Shown here piece by piece: positions 1 to 8,673 of a stretch of 64,000 bases of DNA (positions are counted from its first letter, which is position 1; each line of letters opens with the position of its first letter). The DNA is from Aliiroseovarius sp. Z3 (lineage in GTDB: Bacteria; Pseudomonadota; Alphaproteobacteria; Rhodobacterales; Rhodobacteraceae): NCBI RefSeq assembly GCF_029105185.1, contig NZ_JAFMZK010000001.1, positions 248,001 through 312,000 of the forward strand, read 5' to 3'. A program made the translations under genes and the position numbers. The notes beneath the pieces were generated by a model. It was not told the origin of the DNA and ran no database searches. It was given only the letters and a program-made list of their open reading frames with translations.

Positions 1-41
1 TCGGCGAATTCTTCCATGTTCCTGATCTTGCGCCCGCTCAT
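1..41 (-). CDS. N-terminus of probable LacI-family regulator (partial, off left edge)
   Basis: Only 13 codons are visible. They start at an ATG (41) preceded by a clear AGGAG Shine-Dalgarno 7 bases upstream. The peptide begins MSGRKIRNMEEFA, which resembles the start of alphaproteobacterial LacI-type regulators, where the residues after NMEEFA lead into the helix-turn-helix. The strong ribosome site supports a real gene. The family call rests on recall of this short motif and is uncertain. The gene is divergent from the two-gene unit at 274-2423. Confidence 0.5.
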   Translation of the reverse strand, partial: MSGRKIRNMEEFA

Positions 42-273
42 GACACTCTCCTGCCGACCATCTGCACCTATACGCACAGTGTTATCGAAATCACCGTGTG
101 CCTTCGATTTCTTTACGCGCGCAATATAATATATTTACAATAGAGCTTTGCGAAAATACTTGGTCAAGTTTTATTTCCGCCTCGGTGCGCAGGGTAGCTC
201 TCATAAACTCTTGGTTGTTTGAACCCGGACTTTATCGTATTTTGAGGCAACGGATCGACTGTATCCAACACCG
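42..273. other. Divergent intergenic region, AT-rich
   Basis: This 232-base gap separates the leftward partial regulator gene from the rightward pair at 274-2423. It is much more AT-rich than its surroundings around 110-180 and holds a TATAAT at 125-130, with a TTCGAT 16 bases upstream as a possible -35. I see no RNA gene and no clear operator. The 94-aa gene has no good Shine-Dalgarno before its ATG. Confidence 0.4.
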
Positions 274-558
274 ATGAAAGACCAGCAAGCAAAAGAAGAA
301 GACAGCGCGAAGAAGCCCGAAGAAAAGTCGTTCTGGAAGACAGTACCCGGCATTCTGACCGGCATCGCCGCCGTCGTGACGGCCGTGGCAACACTGCTTG
401 CAGCGGCCGACAAGGCAGGACTGTTCGCCACGGATACGTCTTCGCCACCGTCACAGGAGAACGGAACAGATACGGGTGGGGATGTGTCCACAAGCGGGGA
501 CAACAGCCCGGTCATTCAGGATACAGGTGGCGACGTTACCATTACGGGAAGCCAATGA
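274..558 (+). CDS. Small single-pass membrane protein with C-terminal SPVIQDTGGDVT motif
   Basis: A 94-aa protein of unknown function. Residues 1-23 are charged and Lys/Glu-rich. Residues about 24-48 form one hydrophobic, Ala/Val-rich membrane segment. The rest is Gly/Asp/Thr-rich and ends in a motif SPVIQDTGGDVT (residues 78-89). The same motif, slightly varied, occurs just after the signal peptide of the next protein. Charge distribution suggests a cytoplasmic N-terminus and an exported C-terminus (inference). The gene overlaps its neighbour by ATGA, so the two are probably translationally coupled. No ribosome site is obvious upstream of the ATG, so the start is less certain than the frame. 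Confidence 0.6.
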   Translation: MKDQQAKEEDSAKKPEEKSFWKTVPGILTGIAAVVTAVATLLAAADKAGLFATDTSSPPSQENGTDTGGDVSTSGDNSPVIQDTGGDVTITGSQ

Positions 559-677
559 TTGGGCGGGCGGCACGGATCGCGGCGCTGGCCGCCCTGCCCT
601 TCGCCGCCAATGGGCAGGACGTGACAACCTATGGCAATTGTAGTCCGATCATTCAGGATGTCGGCGGCGATGTAACC
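505..677 (+). repeat. Imperfect direct repeat encoding the shared GGDVT motif
   Basis: Two 36-base copies, 505-540 and 642-677, match at about 28 positions. The first encodes residues 78-89 of the 94-aa protein and the second residues 30-41 of the 622-aa protein. Most differences are silent or conservative, so the peptide is better kept than the DNA. This suggests selection on the motif rather than a very recent duplication (inference). Confidence 0.7.
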
Positions 678-2423
678 GTTGTCTGCTACCGGGATCGGGA
701 AAAGAAACCCCGGTTTCGTGTGGTCTATTACCGGCTTGGCGGCATCGGGCAGAGCTTTCTGATCAACGGCAAACTGTCACCTGAGTGGGAGAAGTATCTG
801 GGTGGGCAGCAGGCCATCGTCGACAACGCCATTCACCACGAAATCCGCAACCTGACAGACAAGTTCGGGCAACAGATCGGCGGCAGCTATTTGTCTGGCA
901 ATGTCGGTTTTGAGGGCGGCGATTTCAGCACGGGCCTTGCCGACTATGCGCAGGAGGTCAACGCAGATATCAAGGTATTTGAAACCGACGCGGGCGCAAT
1001 GCCGGATCTGAAGGCAAATGACGGCTGGCGCGTCTTTGGCCCCGGCGAGCTGTTCGTTCCCGACCTTAAGGCCGCCCAATCCCTGTTTCAGAAACACACG
1101 ATCCCCGCGGGTTATTATGCCTATTGGGGCACGTCATCGGGGCCGTCCGACTGGGTCGAGCCCGGATCGAAAATGACCGCCCCCACATTGTGGCGATCCC
1201 TGACGATGGCGGATCTGGAAGATTACGAAGCCCGCTATGATGCCTATCTGGGACGTGCGCTCGATTTATCCGATGATGCGCGCAGCGCCAGCGAACTTCG
1301 TCAGCGGTCCGAACGCGGCTTGTTTGCCAATACGGGGGCGGGATATTTCGAAGGTCGCCGCATTGATCACCGCCCGCTTGATGCACTGCGCTACCTTGCG
1401 CGGAACGGTTTGCCCCAGAACTATGCCATCGTGATGGGAGTGCCGGGCGTACATTATGGTTGGGCGTTCACCGCCAATACGCGCAGCGCCGATCTGCTGG
1501 TTGCCGTGCTGGAAAATGTCGGCGACACGCCGATGGATGTGGGCGCATTCAGCATTGCCGAAACCAACGAGATGACATTGCGGCGCCACGAAGATACGCA
1601 GGCCCTTCTGGCGGCGGCACGTCCTGTTGAAAAGCGGCTTTGGCCACCGGGCATGCTGGCGCCGAGGGAAAAACTGGTCATTCCCATTCGCATCGAAATG
1701 CCGCTTCTTCCCGAATTTTTTGACTGGATTATGTCGGGCTATCGCGACAATTACGCGGCGAGCGAGATGATCCGGGATCAAGCCGCGGCCTCTGAGGCAA
1801 AGTCGATTGCCTTCGTGCATCCATCGGAACGGACAAACCTGCTGTTTGCCCTGCCCCCGACGGGCATGCCCAAGGGACGCATCCCAGAGCTTATCGAGCG
1901 GTTCGAATACGGTCCCGCATGGGCCATTCAGGCGGTCGAGGTCGATGGCACCTCCTACGACTTCCGCCAGCATGATCCCAACAATTTCATCCTGTTCGCC
2001 GGGGGCGGCATCGGCAGTTGCCCTTATCTTTATACTTATCAGGAAGATGGCGACATCTGGATCGAGGAAAACCACTTCCTGCTTGGCGCAACCTCGCCCG
2101 ACAAGAAACGCACAGATCGTTTAAAGCTTTCCCATTTCGACGGGCGGCTGGAAATTCGCGAGAAGGAACACGAACTGGCCCATATCGACCAGATCACCTT
2201 GATCCTGCAAGATGACGACGGGGACGAGGAAACATACTCCGCCGTATGGCCAGTGGAATTGACCAACGAGGACGGCCAAAACCTGATCCTGGGCTACGGT
2301 GAACGCACCGAGGTGCGGTTCGACCTGCCCGATGACGCCTGGCAAGGAAAGACCGTGTTCATTTCGGCAACAGGATACTATCTGCCGCTGTCCGATCCGT
2401 CGCTCTTTGCCAGCCGCAACTGA
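555..2423 (+). CDS. Secreted protein of unknown function (622 aa)
   Basis: A 622-aa protein that I do not assign to a family. The first about 20 residues form a signal peptide with a likely cut after AANG. The mature protein starts with the motif SPIIQDVGGDVT (residues 30-41), almost the same as the C-terminus of the membrane protein encoded just upstream. Another notable stretch is GGGIGSCPYLYTY near residue 483. The last about 100 residues are rich in alternating polar and hydrophobic positions, as in beta-sandwich domains. The gene overlaps its upstream partner by four bases (ATGA) and converges on betB. Export and interaction with the partner are inferences. Confidence 0.7.
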   Translation: MIGRAARIAALAALPFAANGQDVTTYGNCSPIIQDVGGDVTVVCYRDREKKPRFRVVYYRLGGIGQSFLINGKLSPEWEKYLGGQQAIVDNAIHHEIRNLTDKFGQQIGGSYLSGNVGFEGGDFSTGLADYAQEVNADIKVFETDAGAMPDLKANDGWRVFGPGELFVPDLKAAQSLFQKHTIPAGYYAYWGTSSGPSDWVEPGSKMTAPTLWRSLTMADLEDYEARYDAYLGRALDLSDDARSASELRQRSERGLFANTGAGYFEGRRIDHRPLDALRYLARNGLPQNYAIVMGVPGVHYGWAFTANTRSADLLVAVLENVGDTPMDVGAFSIAETNEMTLRRHEDTQALLAAARPVEKRLWPPGMLAPREKLVIPIRIEMPLLPEFFDWIMSGYRDNYAASEMIRDQAAASEAKSIAFVHPSERTNLLFALPPTGMPKGRIPELIERFEYGPAWAIQAVEVDGTSYDFRQHDPNNFILFAGGGIGSCPYLYTYQEDGDIWIEENHFLLGATSPDKKRTDRLKLSHFDGRLEIREKEHELAHIDQITLILQDDDGDEETYSAVWPVELTNEDGQNLILGYGERTEVRFDLPDDAWQGKTVFISATGYYLPLSDPSLFASRN

Positions 2424-2436
2424 CGCGGCCACCCGA

Positions 2437-3891
2437 TCAGAACGGTGCTTCCAGATCGCTCAACCGCACATAGACGGTTTTCAGCTCGGAATAATGCTCG
2501 ATTGCCGCTTTCGAGTTCTCGCGCCCCACGCCCGAGGCTTTGGTGCCACCAAACGGGGCCTCGACCGGCGCGTCGTTGTAGGTGTTGATGTAACAGGTGC
2601 CTGCCTCGAACCCTGCCACGACGCGGTGGGCGCGGGTCAGGTCGTTGGTAAAGACCCCGGCGGCCAATCCGAATTCGGTGTCGTTGGCGCGGGTCATCAC
2701 CTCGTCTTCGGTTTCGAAATCCAACACCGCCATCACCGGGCCGAAAATTTCTTCCCGTGCAATGGTCATGTCGTCTGTGACATCCGCAAAAACCGTCGGT
2801 TTCAGATAGAAGCCCTCGCCCGGAATACGTTCGCCACCATAGACCAGCCGCGCGCCTTCCTCTTCGCCTTTGGCGATATAGTTCGTGACGATGTTCAACT
2901 GCCCTTCGCTGACCATCGGGCCGAAATTGGTTTCCGGGTTGAGCGGATCACCAATGATGGCCCCGTCCAGACGTTCGGCCAGACGCTTCAAGAACGCCTC
3001 TTTGATGCCTTTCTGCACAAAGACCCGCGTGCCGTTCGAACAGACCTGCCCCGAGGAATAGAAGTTGCCCAGAATAGCGCCCGACACCGCGTTGTCCACA
3101 TCGGCGTCGTCAAAAACGATCAACGGGGATTTGCCGCCAAGTTCCATGGTGACGTGTTTCATTTCGGCAGCAGCGGCGGCATAGACCTTCTTGCCCGTGG
3201 GCACGGACCCGGTCAGCGACACCTTGGCCACGCGCGGATCGGTGACAAGGGTCGCGCCGACCTCGCCATAGCCCTGAACGACGTTGAACACACCTGCCGG
3301 GGCGCCGGCTTCCATCAGGATTTCGGCGACTTTCAGCGCCGAAAGTGGCGTGGTTTCCGATGGCTTGAAAACACATGTGTTTCCACAAGCCAGCGCGGGC
3401 GCAGCTTTCCAACACGCAATCTGGGTGGGATAATTCCATGCCCCGATCCCGACGCAGACGCCCAGGGCTTCGCGGCGGGTATAGACAAAATCACCGTTGG
3501 CCAACTGGATGTGTTCGCCGGTCAAACTGCCCGCGATCCCGCCGAAATATTCCAGAGCATCCGCGCCCGAGGTCGCATCGGCGACGCTGGTTTCCTGATA
3601 AGGTTTGCCGGTGTCGAGTGTCTCAAGCACTGACAAATCATGGTTGCGTTCGCGCATGATGTCGGCGGCGCGGCGCAGAATACGGCCCCGCTCAGTGCCC
3701 GTCATCGCCGCCCAGTCGGCTTGCGCCGCTTTCGCCGCAGCCAAGGCCCGATCGACAAGTGCGGGTGTTGCGGAATGAAGCTGCGCGATCACCTCGCCTG
3801 TGGCAGGAAAGATCACGTCAATCGCAGCACCTTCGGAATCTTCGACATACTCGCCGCCGATGAAGTGGCTGGCTTTGGGTTGCGCTCTCAT
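2437..3891 (-). CDS. betB: Betaine aldehyde dehydrogenase
   Basis: A 484-aa NAD(P)-dependent aldehyde dehydrogenase. It oxidises betaine aldehyde to glycine betaine, the last step of choline oxidation, in the cytoplasm. The family's catalytic Glu (Glu250 in MELGGKSP) and nucleophile Cys (Cys284 in SGQVCSNGT) are present, and the length is typical. The start is placed at the ATG at 3891, which has a GAGAGG ribosome site; the frame stays open 15 codons further but without support. No betA, betI or choline transporter lies beside it, so the substrate call rests on overall resemblance to BetB. Another aldehyde substrate is possible. Confidence 0.85.
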   Translation of the reverse strand: MRAQPKASHFIGGEYVEDSEGAAIDVIFPATGEVIAQLHSATPALVDRALAAAKAAQADWAAMTGTERGRILRRAADIMRERNHDLSVLETLDTGKPYQETSVADATSGADALEYFGGIAGSLTGEHIQLANGDFVYTRREALGVCVGIGAWNYPTQIACWKAAPALACGNTCVFKPSETTPLSALKVAEILMEAGAPAGVFNVVQGYGEVGATLVTDPRVAKVSLTGSVPTGKKVYAAAAAEMKHVTMELGGKSPLIVFDDADVDNAVSGAILGNFYSSGQVCSNGTRVFVQKGIKEAFLKRLAERLDGAIIGDPLNPETNFGPMVSEGQLNIVTNYIAKGEEEGARLVYGGERIPGEGFYLKPTVFADVTDDMTIAREEIFGPVMAVLDFETEDEVMTRANDTEFGLAAGVFTNDLTRAHRVVAGFEAGTCYINTYNDAPVEAPFGGTKASGVGRENSKAAIEHYSELKTVYVRLSDLEAPF

Positions 3892-4057
3892 ATCGTTGCC
3901 TCTCTGCGATGTGCGATGGCCGGTGGGATCTGCCACGGGATTCGCGTCGGTTTGTAGATTTGTTCAATTTTTGCAGGACAGACCGCGAAGCACCATCCAA
4001 AAGGCGACGGGCCGGGGTTCGCATTCGACGCCCCGCGCGATCCATCCCCGTGGTTCC

Positions 4058-4789
4058 TCAGCCCTTGAAGCCCATGGCAACCACGAATTTCTCGGAACTG
4101 TCTGACCGGCTGGACGGCGGTTTGACATTCATGACCTTCTCAAACTTCAGTTTGAGCAGCTTTTGCAGCTCGCCCTCGGCACCACCTGCCAGAACCTTTG
4201 CCACAAAGGTGCCGCCCTCGTCCAACACGTCAAAGGCGAAATAGGCCGCGGCCTCACACAGGGCAATGATCCGCAAATGGTCGGTCTGCTTGTGACCCGA
4301 ACTGGACGCCGCCATGTCGGACATGACCACATCGGCCTTACCGCCCAACAGCTCTTTCACCTTCACATCCGCATCGTCTTCCATGAAGTCGAGCTGATGG
4401 AACGTGGCACCCGCCAGCGGCTCGACCTCTTGCAAGTCAATGCCCAGGAACGTACCGACCTTCTTGCCGCTTTTCTCGCCCAGTGCATTGATGCGTGGCA
4501 CGGCGACCTGCGCCCAGCCCCCGGGCGCACAGCCCAGATCAACCACGCGGGCGCCATTCACCAGAAACCGGAACTTGTCGTCCAGTTCCATGATCTTGAA
4601 GGCGGCGCGCCCGCGATAGCCTTCTGCCTTGGCGCGCTGCACATATGGGTCGTTCAACTGTCGCTGCAACCACCGGGTCGAGCTGTTGCGCCGACCGCGT
4701 GCGGTTTTCACCTTCACGGTCAAATCCCGCTGCCCGCGGCCCGAGCTTTTGCGCACCCGACCGCCTTTTTTGCCACCTGTGCCTGTCAT
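4058..4789 (-). CDS. rlmE: 23S rRNA 2'-O-ribose methyltransferase RlmE (FtsJ)
   Basis: A 243-aa SAM-dependent methyltransferase of the RrmJ/FtsJ family, which methylates U2552 of 23S rRNA on the 50S subunit. The SAM-binding motif [10 protein letters not shown] lies at residues 83-92. The K-D-K-E catalytic set is visible: Lys65 in [10 protein letters not shown], Asp in VMSDMA, Lys in FVAKVL and Glu in SSEKFVV. A basic tail of about 35 residues precedes the domain, as is common in alphaproteobacteria. Its ATG shares one base with the stop codon of the ppx-like gene (TGATG), so the two form an operon. Confidence 0.93.
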   Translation of the reverse strand: MTGTGGKKGGRVRKSSGRGQRDLTVKVKTARGRRNSSTRWLQRQLNDPYVQRAKAEGYRGRAAFKIMELDDKFRFLVNGARVVDLGCAPGGWAQVAVPRINALGEKSGKKVGTFLGIDLQEVEPLAGATFHQLDFMEDDADVKVKELLGGKADVVMSDMAASSSGHKQTDHLRIIALCEAAAYFAFDVLDEGGTFVAKVLAGGAEGELQKLLKLKFEKVMNVKPPSSRSDSSEKFVVAMGFKG

Positions 4790-5901
4790 CAGAATGGTCC
4801 GCCTTCCAAAACGCCGTCCGCAGACATCTGCGAATACAAGATGCCCTCGCGCAGGCCGCGGTCCGCGACACTCAGCCGATCCGTGGGCCAGACCCGCAAT
4901 AACGCCTGAAGGATCGCAGCGCCAGACATGATCAGGGATTGCCGGTCACGACCAATATGCGAATTCATCCGCCGCCCCTGCGGACCCAGCGCCAGATAGC
5001 CCTGGATCACGCGCTCGATCTGGTCCGAGGTCATGCGCAACCCATCGACCTTGGTGCGGTCATAGCGGCGCAGACCCAGATGGGTTGCGGCCACGGTGGT
5101 CACGGTGCCGGATGTGCCGATGATCTGGAACCCTTCGCGGGGTGGTTCGTGGTGAAACGGGCTGAAACCCGCAAGTTGTTCTTCGAAATGCACCGACATC
5201 AGCGCATAGCGGCCCGCGTCATCTTCCACGTCGTCAAACATCTCGCGCAAGGTGGCGACGCCCAAAGGCACGGAAATCCAATCCACAACGCTGGCGGCGG
5301 GAAAATCACTGACACCGCCAACGAAGCCACGACCCATGCGCATGATCGCGCGCGGGCGTTCCAATGAGGGCACTTTCGACAGGTCGATCCAGACCAGCTC
5401 GGTCGAGCCGCCACCGATATCAACAACCAGCAACTGTTCGGTTTTCGTGGACACGAGCGGCGCGCAGGAGACGACGGCAAGGCGCGCCTCTTCCTCGGGC
5501 TTGATGATCTCAAGCTCCAGCCCGGTTTCACGCCGGATATAGTTCATAAAGCTCTTGCCGTTCGATGCCCGGCGACAGGCTTCGGTCGCCACAAGGCGCA
5601 TCCGTTTCACGTCATGCTTGATCAGCTTCTTGCGACAGATCCGCAGCGCCTGAACGGTGCGCGACATCGACGACCGGCTTAACCTGCCCGACGCCTCCAG
5701 CCCGTTGCCAAGCTGCACGGATTTCGAGAAGCTGTCCACGACATGAAACTGGCTTCCCTTCGGTTGGGCAACCAGCATTCGACAACTGTTTGTTCCAAGG
5801 TCCAAAGCCGCATACAGGCTGGCCGGATCCACGGGTGACGGCGCGGGGGTATCGACCGCTTTCGGGAACGCGCCCGCACCTTTGGGACGCTTGGGCGCCA
5901 T
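4789..5901 (-). CDS. ppx: Ppx/GppA-family exopolyphosphatase
   Basis: A 370-aa actin-fold phosphatase that hydrolyses polyphosphate or pppGpp in the cytoplasm. The phosphate-1 loop [11 protein letters not shown] is at about residues 32-42 and the phosphate-2 loop [11 protein letters not shown] at about 165. The N-terminal 30 residues are Pro/Ala-rich and not part of the fold. The protein is shorter than E. coli Ppx because the C-terminal HD-like domain is missing, which is usual for the short alphaproteobacterial form. The stop overlaps the rlmE start. Whether polyphosphate or (p)ppGpp is the true substrate cannot be read from the sequence. Confidence 0.85.
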   Translation of the reverse strand: MAPKRPKGAGAFPKAVDTPAPSPVDPASLYAALDLGTNSCRMLVAQPKGSQFHVVDSFSKSVQLGNGLEASGRLSRSSMSRTVQALRICRKKLIKHDVKRMRLVATEACRRASNGKSFMNYIRRETGLELEIIKPEEEARLAVVSCAPLVSTKTEQLLVVDIGGGSTELVWIDLSKVPSLERPRAIMRMGRGFVGGVSDFPAASVVDWISVPLGVATLREMFDDVEDDAGRYALMSVHFEEQLAGFSPFHHEPPREGFQIIGTSGTVTTVAATHLGLRRYDRTKVDGLRMTSDQIERVIQGYLALGPQGRRMNSHIGRDRQSLIMSGAAILQALLRVWPTDRLSVADRGLREGILYSQMSADGVLEGGPF

Positions 5902-6179
5902 AGCTCACGCCCTCCATTTCAAGTTACCCTCAAGATAGGGCTGCGCTGGGGTTCTGACAATCCCTTCCCTGCATGTTGGGCGCACAAATTCGTCGGCACA
6001 CATAATCATCTTGAGAATATTTCAGTCCTACCCCCATGGCAGCACCGCCCCATCTGACGTATCCCACTTGGGCCAATCCGGGTCATACAGGTCGCTTGTG
6101 GTCTGCGTGATGTCGAAAAACGACGCAGGAAACGCCCTGCCCACGCGTAGGTAAAGGACAGCGGAGGAGGAAGATTCGC
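5902..6179. other. Divergent intergenic region ahead of the C1 module
   Basis: This 278-base gap separates the leftward ppx-like gene from the rightward gene at 6180. It should hold the promoter of the folate/corrinoid operon. Small inverted repeats are present near 6110-6145 (GTCG-AAAAA-CGAC and GCAGG-N6-CCTGC). I see no SAM, SAH or cobalamin riboswitch core. A strong purine-rich ribosome site (GGAGGAGGAAG) precedes 6180. Confidence 0.35.
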
Positions 6180-6476
6180 ATGCCAGACGTAACCATCGTA
6201 TTTTGGAGGGACATTCCCGCCCAGGTGATCGTCGGCAAAGGGCGCCGTGGGGCCAAGGCCCCGCTGCCCGAGCGGTTCGAACAGGCCATTGACCGGGCCG
6301 CCATGAAGATCGGCGCTGAGGACAGCGATGCGTATCTGGCGGAGTGGCGCAAGGCTGCCCCCTACACCGTGGACGGAGACCCGCACGAGATCGCGGCGGC
6401 CGAAGCTGCAAAGATCGACGCGGATTATGACAAAGAGCGGCTGATCGCTCTGATTGGCAACGACGGATGGGCGTAA
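6180..6476 (+). CDS. Small 'virulence factor' family protein linked to MetF
   Basis: A 98-aa protein resembling the small conserved family named 'virulence factor' in Pfam (PF13769, from memory). It begins with a beta-strand and an aromatic motif (VTIVFWRDIPAQV), followed by a basic loop (GKGRRGAK) and two amphipathic helices. There is no signal peptide or membrane segment. The family name is historical and says nothing about its role here. The gene is the first of the folate/corrinoid cluster, 26 bases before metF and in the same direction, so a role in C1 metabolism is the more likely guess. Its ribosome site is very strong. Confidence 0.65.
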   Translation: MPDVTIVFWRDIPAQVIVGKGRRGAKAPLPERFEQAIDRAAMKIGAEDSDAYLAEWRKAAPYTVDGDPHEIAAAEAAKIDADYDKERLIALIGNDGWA

Positions 6477-6502
6477 GCCTGTCTCGCATAAAGGAGGCAG
6501 CC

Positions 6503-7441
6503 ATGGCGCTGTTGAACTTCCGCAAGAAGCCGACCGAAGGTCAGGCCACGCCCGCATCCCCCGCCCTTCAGGCGTTCCTGAAAGGCTATTCGATCGAGGT
6601 GATGCCCCGGACCGCCGAGAAGGTCGAGGATTTCCGCGACCTGCTGCCCGAAGGCACACGCGTCTATATCGCGCATATCGACGGCACACCGATCGAGGAC
6701 ATGGTCGCCACCGCCAAGCGCATCAACGCCGAAGGCTTCGAGGTCATGCCGCACTTTCCCGCGCGCATTATCAAGGACGAAGCCACACTGGCCGACTGGA
6801 TTGCCCGCTATCAGGGTGAAGCCAATGTGAAGCAGGCACTTCTGCTGGCCGGTGGTGTTGAAAAGCCCCATGGCGATTTCCACTGCTCGATGCAACTTCT
6901 GGAAACCGGACTGTTCGACAAGGCCGGGTTCACCCAGCTGAACGTTGCTGGCCACCCGGAAGGCAACAAGGATATCGACCCGGATGGGTCGCGCAAGAAC
7001 GTCATGGAAGCCCTTCTGTGGAAACAGAAATTCTCGGAACGCACCGACGCGAAGATGGCGCTTGCCACGCAGTTCGCGTTTGAAGCTGCCCCGATCATCA
7101 AATGGGCAGACGGCTTGAAAGAAGCTGGCGTTGACCTGCCCATCCATATCGGCATCGCCGGCCCCGCCAAGCTGCAGACGCTGATCAAGTTCGCCATCGC
7201 CTGCGGCGTCGGCCCGTCGCTGAAAGTGCTGCAAAAACGCGCGATGGACGTGACAAAGCTGCTTCTGCCTTATGAACCAACCGAGGTTCTGAACGAATTG
7301 GCCAACCACAAGATGGCCAATCCCGACTTCAACATCACTCAGGTGCATTTCTTCCCGCTGGGCGGGATCAAGACCAATGCCAACTGGGCCATCGAAAACG
7401 GCGGCGAAAACACCGCCCCAGTCAACATGACCAAAGGATAA
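6503..7441 (+). CDS. metF: Methylenetetrahydrofolate reductase (MetF family)
   Basis: A 312-aa TIM-barrel flavoprotein of the MTHFR family. It would interconvert 5,10-methylene-THF and 5-methyl-THF in the cytoplasm. Recognisable stretches include MPHFPARIIKDEATLADWI, the substrate loop near LLLAGGVEKP, and a C-terminal region on folate-side strands (THVHFFPLGG-like). The start is at 6503, where AAAGGAGG stands 6 bases ahead; the frame extends 12 codons further into the previous gene without support. It is followed after 3 bases by the methyl-THF:corrinoid methyltransferase, which would use its product. That close spacing implies an operon. Confidence 0.87.
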   Translation: MALLNFRKKPTEGQATPASPALQAFLKGYSIEVMPRTAEKVEDFRDLLPEGTRVYIAHIDGTPIEDMVATAKRINAEGFEVMPHFPARIIKDEATLADWIARYQGEANVKQALLLAGGVEKPHGDFHCSMQLLETGLFDKAGFTQLNVAGHPEGNKDIDPDGSRKNVMEALLWKQKFSERTDAKMALATQFAFEAAPIIKWADGLKEAGVDLPIHIGIAGPAKLQTLIKFAIACGVGPSLKVLQKRAMDVTKLLLPYEPTEVLNELANHKMANPDFNITQVHFFPLGGIKTNANWAIENGGENTAPVNMTKG

Positions 7442-7444
7442 AGA

Positions 7445-8518
7445 ATGACCCGTACCATCGTTGAATCGCAAACAAAAACTGCAATCATTGGCTTTGACCA
7501 ACCGTTCTGCGTGATCGGCGAACGCATCAACCCAACCGGGCGCAAGGTGCTGAACGCCGAACTGGAAGCGGGCGATTTCAGCCGTGTCGAAAGCGATGCG
7601 GTGGCACAGGTTGCAGCAGGGGCAACGGTGCTGGACATCAACTCGGGTGCTGTGTTTTCCAACAAGATGGCCGAGGACCCGCGCTATGCGGACAACAACT
7701 TCGTTGAACCGGACCTGATGCGCCAATTGGTGGAAACGGTGCAGGCCGTCACCGACTGCCCGCTCTGCATCGACTCCTCTGTTCCCGGCGCGCTTGAGGC
7801 TGGCCTGAAAGCTGCCAATGGCCGCCCGCTTCTGAACTCGGTCACCGGAGAAGAAGAACGGTTGGAAATGGTTCTGCCGCTGGTCAAGAAATACAACGTG
7901 CCGGTGGTGGCGATTTCAAACGATGATACCGGCATCTCGGAAGACCCCGATGTGCGTTTCGCAGTTGCCAAGAAAATCGTCGAGCGTGCTGCCGATTTCG
8001 GCATCCCCGCCCACGATATCGTGGTTGACCCGCTGGTCATGCCAATCGGTGCGATGGGCACGGCGGGCCTTCAGGTCTTCACCCTGGTGCGTCGTCTGCG
8101 CGAGGAGCTGGGCGTCAACACGACCTGCGGCGCGTCCAACATCTCGTTCGGTCTGCCCAACCGTCACGGTATCAACAACGCGTTCCTGCCGATGGCAATG
8201 GGCGCTGGTATGACGTCCGCGATCATGAACCCGGTCGCCCTGCCCGTTGGCCCGACCAAACTGGCGGAAAAAAAGGCCGAGGTAGAGGCCAAAGGCATCG
8301 TGATCCCGGCCGACATGGATGACGAGACGTTCTGCCAGTTGTTTGGGCTTGGATCGACCAAACCCAGGGCCGGTAAGGAAATGGAAGCCATCCGCGCCGC
8401 CAACTTCCTGACCAACAACGACGATGGCGGGGCTGAATGGATCAAGTTCAACTCGGTCAATTCGGGTGCTGCCGGGGCCGCAGGCGGACGCCGCGGCGGA
8501 CGCCGCCGCCGCGCCTGA
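7445..8518 (+). CDS. Methyl-THF:corrinoid methyltransferase (pterin-binding domain protein)
   Basis: A 357-aa stand-alone pterin-binding TIM barrel, like the methyl-THF domain of MetH or like MtgA/AcsE. It moves a methyl group between methyl-THF and a corrinoid protein. Family marks are FCVIGERINPTGRKVLN near residue 20 and the late segment SFGLPNRHGINNAFLPMA. The C-terminus adds a Gly/Arg tail (residues 347-357, with RR and RRRR runs) that is not part of the barrel. The RamA-like protein at 9989 carries a similar tail. In this context it may serve a split methionine synthase, or demethylation of a methylated amine or betaine. No corrinoid-binding protein or homocysteine-binding domain is in the window. 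Confidence 0.85.
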   Translation: MTRTIVESQTKTAIIGFDQPFCVIGERINPTGRKVLNAELEAGDFSRVESDAVAQVAAGATVLDINSGAVFSNKMAEDPRYADNNFVEPDLMRQLVETVQAVTDCPLCIDSSVPGALEAGLKAANGRPLLNSVTGEEERLEMVLPLVKKYNVPVVAISNDDTGISEDPDVRFAVAKKIVERAADFGIPAHDIVVDPLVMPIGAMGTAGLQVFTLVRRLREELGVNTTCGASNISFGLPNRHGINNAFLPMAMGAGMTSAIMNPVALPVGPTKLAEKKAEVEAKGIVIPADMDDETFCQLFGLGSTKPRAGKEMEAIRAANFLTNNDDGGAEWIKFNSVNSGAAGAAGGRRGGRRRRA

Positions 8519-8541
8519 CGACGACAACGGGTAATTGACAG

Positions 8542-8571
8542 ACGGGTCCGCGCGGTGCGGGCCCGTTTTTT
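8542..8571 (+). terminator. Intrinsic terminator after the methyltransferase gene
   Basis: A GC-rich hairpin has arms at 8542-8551 and 8557-8566, complementary except for one G-T pair, and is followed by six T's. It closes the 6180-8518 transcription unit and separates it from the CoA-transferase gene. Confidence 0.85.
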
Positions 8572-8673
8572 ATGCTTGACGTCAGGACTGGTTCGATCGC
8601 CATTGATCTGCCTCAAGGTCGCGATGGCCCGTGATCGCTAACTGAGTTTAGCGAAACCGGAAAGGAAATACCG

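Noticed and set aside
2299-3633. Long open frame (444 codons) antisense to betB
   Set aside because: It lies inside a clear aldehyde dehydrogenase gene, and its translation has no recognisable motifs. High GC produces such antisense frames throughout this window.
6425-7726. 433-codon frame antisense to metF
   Set aside because: It is the shadow of two well-supported genes on the other strand and has no ribosome site.
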